Shown: piece after piece, positions 4,900 through 10,338 of the stretch | Layout of the letters: every line of letters starts with the position of its first letter | Numbering within the stretch: position 1 is the first letter of the stretch | Source: Acidobacteriaceae bacterium | GTDB taxonomy: Bacteria > Acidobacteriota > Terriglobia > Terriglobales > Acidobacteriaceae | NCBI GenBank assembly: GCA_003135495.1 | Contig: PLBX01000373.1 | Location: 5,933 to 16,270, forward strand | DNA length: 10,338 nt | Direction of reading: 5' to 3' | The notes under the pieces: model-generated | The model's database searches: none | Seen by the model: only the letters and a program-made list of their open reading frames with translations | What the model was told of the DNA's origin: nothing | Program-made: the position numbers and the translations under genes

Positions 4900-6405
4900 A
4901 TGGCATACGCTCGCGCAATGTGCTCGGTTCTGTTGTGCGGCCTCTGCGCCTGCACCCTTTCAGTCCGAAACATCGACGCTCAGGAAACCTCGATGCCGCA
5001 ATTGACCCCCGGCTCGGAGCGCAATCCCTTGCCCGCGCCCACTGACGAGGCCCGGCCAACCCCACCCACTCCGCCGCAAACGTTCGCGCTGTCAGTGGCG
5101 AAAGGCTCGCCCTTGCAAGTCGCTTTGGATGATGAAGTCCAGGTGAAGAAAGTGGGGCAACCGGTTCGCGGTCGCATCGTAGAGCCGGTCTATGCGTTTG
5201 ATCATATCGTCATCCCGGTCGGCTCCAAGGTCATCGGCAAAGTCACTAAGATCGAATCGCTGTCTGACGGCAAGCGGACGCTTGCCGCGCTGAATGCGGA
5301 TTTCACGCCTGTGCGAAAGGTTGAAGTCGGCTTCGATGAATTGGTGCTCGCCGACGGAAGACATTTCGCACTGCATACCCATGTCACTCCGGGCTCAGGA
5401 CAGATCATCCAGTTGGTGACAGCAGCAAACGCAAAAGAAAAGAAAAATACGATAAAGGATATGGCGTCCGAAAAAACCAATCAGGCGAAGCAGCAGGCTC
5501 ACCAGAGATGGGACAACGCTATGAAACAGATAAAGACTCCGGGGAAGATTCACCGGATTGAACGTTACGGAGAGGCGCAATCGCCCATTCACCGCCAGTT
5601 CATTCCCGCGGGAACTGTGTATTTCGCCGAATTGGAAGACGCGCTGGAGTTCGGCAATGAAGTAATGACGGTTCCGATGGCGTCGTCAATCGGCAGCGCG
5701 CTCCCTGAAGGCAGCGTGGTTCAGGCGCGATTGGTCACACCGTTATCGTCCGCAACCGCCCACAAGGGTCAAAATGTGGAGGCAGTCCTTTCGCAGCCGC
5801 TTATGGAGGGGACAACACTGATCCTTCCCCAAGGCAGCCGCCTGAAAGGTACCGTCAAGCAAGCTGCGCCCGCGCGGCGCATGAAAAAGAATGGTCAGCT
5901 GAGAATCGCCTTCTCAGAAGTTGTTCCCCCCGACGGCATCGAACAGAAAGTTGTATCAACGCTCGAGGGCGTGCAAGCCGGCAAGAATGCCAACGTGAAA
6001 CTGGATGCTGAAGGAGGCGCCGAAGCAACCACCTCGAAATCGCGCTACCTCGGCACAGCCGTCTCTCTCGGACTGGCCATGATGTCCGCCGGGCACGGGC
6101 GCGATCACGATGGCGATGGAGGCGGCGGAGGCGGCGGAAGCGGCGCTGCTGGCGGCGTCAGCGGGTTTAAGTTAGTCGGGATGGTAATGGGCGCGCTCGT
6201 ACGCTCCCGGGCTTTCGGCACCACGATGGGAGCCTACGGAGCTGCGGTGTCGGTTTATTCGAACTTCATGGCGCGAGGTCACGAAGTGGAGTTTCCGAAG
6301 AATACCGCCATGCAGATTGGAATCGGAACGCGGGCGGCGACAGCAAAGCCCCCAGTTCCCGAAGAAGTGCTGCCCGCCGCCCAGTCCGCGGCTCCGTCGG
6401 AATGA
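4900..6405 (+). CDS. Secreted beta-rich protein with VirB10/TrbI-like repeats
   Basis: With the ATG at 4900 the product is 501 residues; in-frame starts also exist at 4864 (ATG) and 4831 (TTG). A signal peptide (core about 7-21, probable cleavage after N-I-D-A, residue 27) is followed by a Pro-rich linker (35-60). The body has repeated short modules of the kind seen in VirB10/TrbI C-terminal domains: HIVIPVGSKVIGKV (102-115), FIPAGTV (234-240), ALPEGSVVQARLV (267-279) and LILPQGSRLKGTV (307-319). The segments about 74-150 and 274-345 look like two copies of one domain. A Lys/Gln-rich helix (178-212) joins them. A Gly-rich stretch (407-419, seven Gly in a row) precedes a hydrophobic Gly-patterned segment (422-457). 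No other type IV secretion genes are present, so a conjugation role is unlikely; an envelope role is inferred. GGGG at 4886-4889 is a loosely spaced ribosome site. Confidence 0.7.
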   Translation: MAYARAMCSVLLCGLCACTLSVRNIDAQETSMPQLTPGSERNPLPAPTDEARPTPPTPPQTFALSVAKGSPLQVALDDEVQVKKVGQPVRGRIVEPVYAFDHIVIPVGSKVIGKVTKIESLSDGKRTLAALNADFTPVRKVEVGFDELVLADGRHFALHTHVTPGSGQIIQLVTAANAKEKKNTIKDMASEKTNQAKQQAHQRWDNAMKQIKTPGKIHRIERYGEAQSPIHRQFIPAGTVYFAELEDALEFGNEVMTVPMASSIGSALPEGSVVQARLVTPLSSATAHKGQNVEAVLSQPLMEGTTLILPQGSRLKGTVKQAAPARRMKKNGQLRIAFSEVVPPDGIEQKVVSTLEGVQAGKNANVKLDAEGGAEATTSKSRYLGTAVSLGLAMMSAGHGRDHDGDGGGGGGGSGAAGGVSGFKLVGMVMGALVRSRAFGTTMGAYGAAVSVYSNFMARGHEVEFPKNTAMQIGIGTRAATAKPPVPEEVLPAAQSAAPSE

Positions 6406-6407
6406 GT

Positions 6408-6443
6408 GATCGTGTGGGGCGGGGCACTGCCATCCTAGGAACG
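6408..6443. repeat. Palindromic intergenic element, short copy
   Basis: This starts 2 bp after the stop of the VirB10-like gene. It matches both ends of the element at 4101-4179 (21 of 24, then 10 of 11 bases) but lacks the central hairpin arms. It contains the short palindrome CCTAGG (6434-6439). It looks like an internally deleted relative of the longer copy. Confidence 0.5.
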
Positions 6444-6527
6444 CCAATTAGACTTCAACCATTGATTTTATTTTCGCCCACCGGTTCGTCACCTCCCCAT
6501 TGACCCGCACACTCCACGTAAGATGGC

Positions 6528-7337
6528 ATGAGTGCCGAGGTCAACGTGAACTCAGAAAGTCTCCGCAAGCTGTTTGATCAGGTCCGAAAAAAACAAATCT
6601 TGCCCGACGAAGCGGTGGAGAAGCTGCGTCACCTTCCTTTCGAGGACCTCGGCTTCGCGAAAGTCGATCATCATCGCGCCTTGCGTCAGGGCACCCCCGA
6701 GGTGATCTTTGCTCAAGGCAAGACACCGCATCAGGTTGCGCAGATCTTCGACCGGTTAGCAGCGCATGGAGGCAACGTCCTCGCGACACGCGCCAATGAA
6801 GAGCAATTCGCCGCGGTTATAGAAATCGCAAAAGATAAAAGCCCCACTGCAAAAAAAAGTGCGCGCGGAACCGCGTATGAACCAGAGTATCGCCCGCTGG
6901 CTCGCGCCATCGTGCTAAAGCGCGACCGCAAGCGCTATGGCAAAGGGATGATTGCGGTCGTGTCGGCAGGCACGAGCGACATTCCGGTGGCCGAAGAGGC
7001 GGTCGTAACTGCGGAATTGATGGGCAATCAAGTTCAGCATATCTATGATGTCGGAGTAGCTGGCATCCATCGACTGCTGGCACATCGCAGCGAACTTTCG
7101 AAGGCGCGAGTCATTGTTGTCTGCGCCGGAATGGAAGGCGCTCTGCCCAGCGTGGTCGGCGGATTGGTTGGAGTGCCAGTGATCGCAGTTCCCACCAGTG
7201 TTGGATATGGCGCGGCCTTCGAAGGACTCGCGGCTCTTCTCGGCATGATGAACTCTTGCGCCTCGAACGTGAGCGTCGTCAATATCGATAACGGATTCGG
7301 CGCCGGGTACGTGGCCTCGCTCATCAATCGTCGGTGA
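6528..7337 (+). CDS. larB: Pyridinium-3,5-biscarboxylic acid mononucleotide synthase LarB
   Basis: A 269-residue LarB. It carboxylates and hydrolyses nicotinic acid adenine dinucleotide to pyridinium-3,5-biscarboxylic acid mononucleotide, the first step of the nickel-pincer nucleotide cofactor of lactate racemase and related LarA enzymes. The N-terminal part carries [20 protein letters not shown] (43-62), a LarB signature. The C-terminal PurE-like domain has [15 protein letters not shown] (144-158), [13 protein letters not shown] (200-212) and [13 protein letters not shown] (216-228). C244, in NSCAS, lies 26 residues from the end, the same distance as the catalytic Cys221 of the 246-residue Lactiplantibacillus LarB. 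A Lys/Ser-rich linker (101-113) joins the domains. The ribosome site is weak. No larC or larE is in view. Confidence 0.93.
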   Translation: MSAEVNVNSESLRKLFDQVRKKQILPDEAVEKLRHLPFEDLGFAKVDHHRALRQGTPEVIFAQGKTPHQVAQIFDRLAAHGGNVLATRANEEQFAAVIEIAKDKSPTAKKSARGTAYEPEYRPLARAIVLKRDRKRYGKGMIAVVSAGTSDIPVAEEAVVTAELMGNQVQHIYDVGVAGIHRLLAHRSELSKARVIVVCAGMEGALPSVVGGLVGVPVIAVPTSVGYGAAFEGLAALLGMMNSCASNVSVVNIDNGFGAGYVASLINRR

Positions 7338-7375
7338 ACAATCGAAATTGGCGAGGCTCGCGATGCATTGTTCAC
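7334..7375 (+). other. Inverted repeat covering the larB stop codon
   Basis: GTGAACAAT (7334-7342) and ATTGTTCAC (7367-7375) are perfect 9-bp arms; the larB stop TGA is inside the left arm. The loop holds a second palindrome, GCGAG-G-CTCGC (7351-7361). No T-run follows. It may be a 3'-end stabiliser or a weak terminator between larB and the MFS gene. Confidence 0.5.
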
Positions 7376-7388
7376 ACGATCTTCGCCA

Positions 7389-7437
7389 AGTAATCTTCGC
7401 TCAGTAATCTGTGCTAACTAATCTGTGGCAAAGTAAT
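7389..7437. repeat. Short tandem repeat AGTAATCT, four copies, before the MFS gene
   Basis: AGTAATCT at 7389 and 7403, ACTAATCT at 7417 and AGTAAT at 7432 give periods of 14, 14 and 15 bp. The spacers are similar too (TCGCTC, GTGCTA, GTGGCAA). The last copy runs into AAGGA, which touches the MFS start codon. It could be a regulator array or a slippage product. Confidence 0.6.
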
Positions 7438-7442
7438 AAGGA

Positions 7443-8714
7443 ATGCCGGTTGCCAGAGATCCGCGCCTTGAGGGGCGTGTCGCGTTCCAATATCCCAACT
7501 TCGTCTCCTACACGCTTGCGCGATTTTTCGTCAACGTGTCGCTGGAGATGCAGTCAGTGGCCGTCGGATGGCAGGTCTATGAGATCACCAAACGGCCCAT
7601 CGATCTTGGATATGTCGGGCTAGCGCAGTTTGCCCCGGGCTTTGCGCTGTTTCTTCTTGCGGGGCACGCCGCCGACATCTTTGATCGCCGCAAACTGCTC
7701 ATAGCTTGCTACGCGGGCTTTGCGCTCTGCTCAGCCCTGCTCCTGGGCATCAGCCTGTTCAGTCCGCACTCCATTCATGCCATCTATATTGTTCTAGTTT
7801 TGCTGGGAGTCTTTCGTTCGTTTAGCTTCCCCGTGAGCCGCGCCATCCTGCCGCATCTCATTCCCGAAGAGCATTTTTCCAATGCGGTGGCATGGAACGC
7901 CAGCACCTTTCAGGTGGCAACCATTGCCGGGCCGGCTATCGGAGGCGTCGCCTATGCTCTGTTTCGTGGGCCGGAGGCGGTCTATGCCCTTGCGGTCATC
8001 GTTTCCATTCTTTCTACTCTCCTTACTTTGCGAATTCATCCGCTCGAGGGCACACCGCAAAAACAATTCGCAGAGAGAGAGCCGATAAGTCCGCGCACGG
8101 TTCTCGCCGGCTTTAGTTTCATCTGGTCGAACAAGCTAATACTCGGTTCGATCTCGCTCGACATGTTCGCGGTGCTGCTGGGGGGAGCAGTCGCGCTGTT
8201 GCCCGTCTATGCGCGAACCATTCTGCATACCGGACCATGGGGTCTCGGGCTTCTGCGAAGTGCTCCTGGCGTGGGCGCAGCGATCACGGCGATCGTCGTT
8301 GCTCATCGTCCCATCCAGCGGAGGGCGGGTCTGGTGATGCTGCTAGCGGTCGGGGCGTTTGGAGTGCTGACCATTCTCTTTGGCATCTCCCACAGCCTGA
8401 CTCTTTCTTTGATCGTGCTTTTTTTGACTGGGACGGCTGACATGGTGAGTGTGATCATCCGCGCCATGCTCATTCAAATTGCCACGCCCGACGAAATGCG
8501 CGGGCGGGTGAACGCCGTGGATTTCTTATTTATCGGAGTGTCCAACGAACTGGGCGAGTTTGAATCCGGGCTGACAGCGCAGTGGTTCGGCACCGTTCCC
8601 GCGGTCGTAATGGGCGGAGTTGGAACCCTTTTAGTGATCGCAACCTGGGCGTGGATCTTCCCGGAGTTGCGAAAAGCTGACCGTCTTACATTCGATGAAC
8701 TGCTCCCGAAATGA
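7443..8714 (+). CDS. MFS transporter, EntS/MFS_3-like exporter
   Basis: A 423-residue inner-membrane protein with many hydrophobic helices along its length, consistent with about 12. The N-terminal region FQYPNFVSYTLARFFVNVSL and MQSVAVGWQVYEIT (36-49) is typical of the MFS_3 group that includes the enterobactin exporter EntS and many macrolide-efflux-like proteins. The MFS motif A between the second and third helices reads GHAADIFDRRK (74-84). Helices near 56-77, 86-106 and 114-134 are easy to see. Substrate cannot be told from sequence; drug or siderophore-like export by proton antiport is the family expectation. AAGGA directly touches the ATG, too close for normal Shine-Dalgarno spacing. 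The gene is followed by interleaved inverted repeats that separate it from the pqq genes, so co-transcription is doubtful. Confidence 0.85.
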   Translation: MPVARDPRLEGRVAFQYPNFVSYTLARFFVNVSLEMQSVAVGWQVYEITKRPIDLGYVGLAQFAPGFALFLLAGHAADIFDRRKLLIACYAGFALCSALLLGISLFSPHSIHAIYIVLVLLGVFRSFSFPVSRAILPHLIPEEHFSNAVAWNASTFQVATIAGPAIGGVAYALFRGPEAVYALAVIVSILSTLLTLRIHPLEGTPQKQFAEREPISPRTVLAGFSFIWSNKLILGSISLDMFAVLLGGAVALLPVYARTILHTGPWGLGLLRSAPGVGAAITAIVVAHRPIQRRAGLVMLLAVGAFGVLTILFGISHSLTLSLIVLFLTGTADMVSVIIRAMLIQIATPDEMRGRVNAVDFLFIGVSNELGEFESGLTAQWFGTVPAVVMGGVGTLLVIATWAWIFPELRKADRLTFDELLPK

Positions 8715-8726
8715 ACGGCAAAAGCA

Positions 8727-8853
8727 ACCACAGGGGTCACATTGGAACAGGGAACACCGGGCGAATCCAAGCTATAACCGGTTCTCGACAAACAACCAAA
8801 CCGCGGCTCCCCTGTTCCTCTGTGACCTGTAGTAAAGGTCTTGCGGTTTAGTT
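8727..8853. repeat. Two interleaved inverted repeats between the MFS gene and pqqA
   Basis: Arms 8727-8752 and 8809-8833 form an imperfect inverted repeat of about 25 bp; its core is ACAGG..GTCACA and GGAACAGGG on the left. A second pair, AACCAAACCGC (8794-8804) and GCGGTTTAGTT (8843-8853), matches at 10 of 11 positions. The left arm of the second pair lies in the loop of the first and its right arm lies outside, so the order is A-B-A'-B', as in a pseudoknot. It sits 12 bp after the MFS stop. It may be a terminator-like structure or a dispersed repeat with an ACAGAGGTCACAGAGGAACA style. Confidence 0.55.
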
Positions 8854-8910
8854 TCGCCGTAAATTTAACAATCTAAAAGCGTCATCGTAAGAAATCCTGC
8901 CGCTAGGTAA

Positions 8911-8941
8911 TTGACGCGTAATGGCCCGTTCGAGCTATAGT
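8911..8941 (+). promoter_or_regulatory. Candidate promoter for the pqq operon
   Basis: TTGACG (8911-8916) and TATAGT (8936-8941) resemble -35 and -10 hexamers but are 19 bp apart, longer than the preferred 17. A start near 8948 would give a leader of about 110 nt before pqqA. It is the best candidate in the 342-bp spacer; a second TTGACG at 8953 has no matching -10. Confidence 0.3.
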
Positions 8942-9044
8942 TTCGGCCGGATTTGACGAGGAAATGCAACCAAAGCAGTGATATCATTCTCTAACTGAAG
9001 TGTCGGGCTCAGATCGTGCTCGGCGGGTCAAAATGCTTGATTAC

Positions 9045-9050
9045 AAGGTG
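9045..9050 (+). promoter_or_regulatory. Ribosome binding site that sets the pqqA start
   Basis: AAGGTG ends 6 nt before the ATG at 9057. The upstream in-frame ATG at 9033 has no comparable sequence, so the shorter 25-residue product is preferred. Confidence 0.6.
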
Positions 9051-9056
9051 ATACAA

Positions 9057-9134
9057 ATGGTCTGGACCAGCCCGGTTTTCGAAGAAGTCGTTCTCTGCTG
9101 CGAGATCAACTCGTACGTGAGCGCAAAACTCTAA
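9057..9134 (+). CDS. pqqA: PQQ precursor peptide PqqA
   Basis: A 25-residue peptide, of usual PqqA size (about 22-30). It begins M-V-W-T-S-P and holds the diagnostic E16-I-N-S-Y20: the Glu and Tyr side chains, three residues apart, are cross-linked by the radical SAM enzyme PqqE and become the skeleton of pyrroloquinoline quinone. Residues V7-F-E-E-V-V-L resemble the leader helix that PqqD recognises. Two adjacent cysteines (14, 15) precede the core. It stops 10 nt before pqqB. An in-frame ATG at 9033 would add eight residues (MLDYKVIQ) but lacks a ribosome site. The gene is short enough to be missed by automatic gene calling. Confidence 0.9.
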   Translation: MVWTSPVFEEVVLCCEINSYVSAKL

Positions 9135-9144
9135 CTCCTGCAAG

Positions 9145-10074
9145 ATGCACATTCGGATCCTCGGTTCTGCGGCCGGGGGCGGCTTTCCGCAGTGGAATTG
9201 CGGATGCGCAAACTGCGTTGCCGTGCGACGGAATGCGCAGGCGAATTCAACCCTCAAGCCACGCACCCAGGCGCAAATCGCCCTCAGCGCTGACTCTTCC
9301 TCTTGGTTCCTCGCTGGAGCGTCTCCCGACCTTCATCTGCAAATAGAAAACACGAAAGCTCTGCATCCGCGTGCCTTGCGCGATTCGCCCATCGCTGGCG
9401 TCGTGCTAGGAGGCGCCGACCTTGACCATGTTGTCGGACTCCTCCTGCTGCGCGAATTGCAGCCCTTGCGGGTTTATGCTGCTCGCTCAATATTGCGAAT
9501 CTTGCGCGACGAAAACAGCATGTTCGGCATGATGAATCGCGTCGAGCCGCAAGTTGTATGGACTCCGATGTCGTCTGGCAAAGCGTTCCCTCTCTTATCA
9601 GCCGACGGCAAAGACTCCGGCCTTCGCTGCGAGGTTCTTTTCATATCCGGCCGATATCCAAAATATGTAAAAACTGACGCTGCGCACCTGGGCGATAACG
9701 AGGCAGGCGCTGCCCTATTCTTCGAATCGGCCTCAGGAAAAAGACTGGCCTACCTCCCCGCTATCGGCAATCTCACCGATCGCCTGATCGAGAAAATCCA
9801 AGGCGTTGACCTGCTCTTATTCGATGGTACCTTTTGGAGTGACGACGAACTCATCCGCATTCAGGGCGCCGGTGAAACTGCGCACCAGATGGGACACATT
9901 CCGGTAGAAGAAAGCCTGCGCTTGCTGAAAAATATTAATATTAAAGTTGAGCGCAAAATGTTCATTCACCTCAATAACACGAATCCGATGCTGAATGAGG
10001 CGAGCGGCGAACGCAAAGCTGTTCGCGAGGCCGGATGGGAAGTGGCGGAGGACAATTGGCAGTTGGAACTGTAG
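9145..10074 (+). CDS. pqqB: PQQ biosynthesis protein PqqB
   Basis: A 309-residue metallo-beta-lactamase-fold protein of normal PqqB length. The N-terminus ILGSAAGGGFPQWNC and the CxCxxC set (C19, C21, C24) that holds a structural zinc are classic. Further family marks are GADLDHVVGLLLLRE (90-104), FDGTFWSDDE (226-235), MGHIPVEES (249-257) and HLNNTNPML (275-283). PqqB is thought to hydroxylate the tyrosine part of the cross-linked precursor, and has also been proposed as a carrier; the reaction comes from the literature on the family, not from this sequence. No good ribosome site precedes it, so translation is probably coupled to pqqA, whose stop is 10 nt upstream. Its 3' end overlaps pqqC by 40 nt. 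Confidence 0.96.
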   Translation: MHIRILGSAAGGGFPQWNCGCANCVAVRRNAQANSTLKPRTQAQIALSADSSSWFLAGASPDLHLQIENTKALHPRALRDSPIAGVVLGGADLDHVVGLLLLRELQPLRVYAARSILRILRDENSMFGMMNRVEPQVVWTPMSSGKAFPLLSADGKDSGLRCEVLFISGRYPKYVKTDAAHLGDNEAGAALFFESASGKRLAYLPAIGNLTDRLIEKIQGVDLLLFDGTFWSDDELIRIQGAGETAHQMGHIPVEESLRLLKNINIKVERKMFIHLNNTNPMLNEASGERKAVREAGWEVAEDNWQLEL

Positions 10075-10338
10075 CTCCCGAAAATACGGCGAACGCTCCG
10101 AAGCTTACCTTCGATGAGTTGCGTGCGAAGCTGCGCCGGGTGGGCGAGGAGCGCTATCACCACAAACATCCCTTTCACTTGCTGATGCACGAAGGCAAAC
10201 TCAGCCGCGGCCAATTACAGGCTTGGGCGCTCAATCGTTACTACTACCAGTCGATCATTCCGCTGAAAGACGCGATCATTCTTTCGCGGGCGCTCGATCC
10301 GTCCTTCCGTCGTGTTTGGCGAAAGCGCATCGTAGATC
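10035..10338 (+). CDS. pqqC: PQQ synthase PqqC, 5' part
   Basis: The first 101 residues of PqqC, open at the window edge (about 40% of a typical 240-260-residue protein). PqqC is a cofactor-free oxidase that performs the final ring closure and oxidation to PQQ. After a Gly/Ala-rich start of about 22 residues come LTFDELRAKL (24-33), YHHKHPFHLLMHEGKLS (41-57, with the family's His-rich active-site helix) and NRYYYQSIIPLKDAIIL (67-83). The ATG at 10035 lies inside pqqB, preceded by GAGG at 10027-10030 with 4-nt spacing. In-frame TTG at 10056 is an alternative that would shorten the odd Gly-rich start. pqqD and pqqE are expected to the right. Confidence 0.93.
   Translation, partial: MGSGGGQLAVGTVAPENTANAPKLTFDELRAKLRRVGEERYHHKHPFHLLMHEGKLSRGQLQAWALNRYYYQSIIPLKDAIILSRALDPSFRRVWRKRIVD

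Noticed and set aside
4900..6405. Conjugation or type IV secretion locus based on the VirB10-like gene.
   Set aside because: No VirB4, VirB9, VirB11, relaxase or coupling protein is near; the neighbours are metabolic and transport genes.
6541..6789. Minus-strand frame opposite larB, and similar long antisense frames opposite other genes (for example 5202-5480, 7794-8066, 9009-9266).
   Set aside because: They mirror the codon pattern of strongly supported genes and show no family motifs.
8953..8987. Second promoter for pqqA using TTGACG at 8953 and TATCAT at 8982.
   Set aside because: Spacing of 23 bp is too long.
7443..9134. MFS gene as the exporter of PQQ in one operon with pqqABC.
   Set aside because: A 342-bp spacer with strong inverted repeats separates them, and the transporter shows no PQQ-specific feature.

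Overview
This 10.3 kb window of moderately GC-rich bacterial chromosome most resembles Acidobacteriota (class Terriglobia, Koribacter/Sulfotelmatobacter-like). The clues are an Hfq-like protein with a DR-repeat tail, a small lipoprotein with tandem Ig-like domains whose mature start reads C-R-G-F-F-V, the style of the delta-prime clamp-loader subunit, and intergenic spacers full of short palindromic repeats. This assignment is inferred from protein style; there is no rRNA or other phylogenetic marker to prove it.

Left part, plus strand: holB (89-1204) and an Hfq/Sm-like RNA-binding protein (about 1580-1888). Middle, minus strand: a lipoprotein with two SH3b-like domains (2163-3203), a two-domain BIG2 lipoprotein (3365-4000) and a DUF2203 protein (4312-4752). 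These three have separate intergenic spacers and need not form an operon. A divergent intergenic region with two sets of direct repeats (4795-4848) leads into the right, plus-strand part: a secreted VirB10/TrbI-like beta-rich protein (4900-6405), larB for the nickel-pincer cofactor (6528-7337), an MFS exporter (7443-8714), then pqqA-pqqB-pqqC (9057 to the right edge).

The clearest pathway is pyrroloquinoline quinone biosynthesis. A 25-residue PqqA precursor with its E-x3-Y core lies 10 nt before pqqB, and pqqB overlaps pqqC by 40 nt. The pqqC reading frame runs off the window; pqqD and pqqE would be expected beyond it. larB stands without larC or larE in view.

I see no mobile element, CRISPR array, tRNA or rRNA, and no convincing new multi-gene system. 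Beyond the genes, the interest lies in the small pqqA gene, an atypical Hfq, the internally repeated VirB10-like protein, and several intergenic repeats: a 20-bp-period direct repeat, a 14-bp-period repeat before the MFS gene, interleaved inverted repeats before pqqA, and a two-copy dispersed palindromic element.
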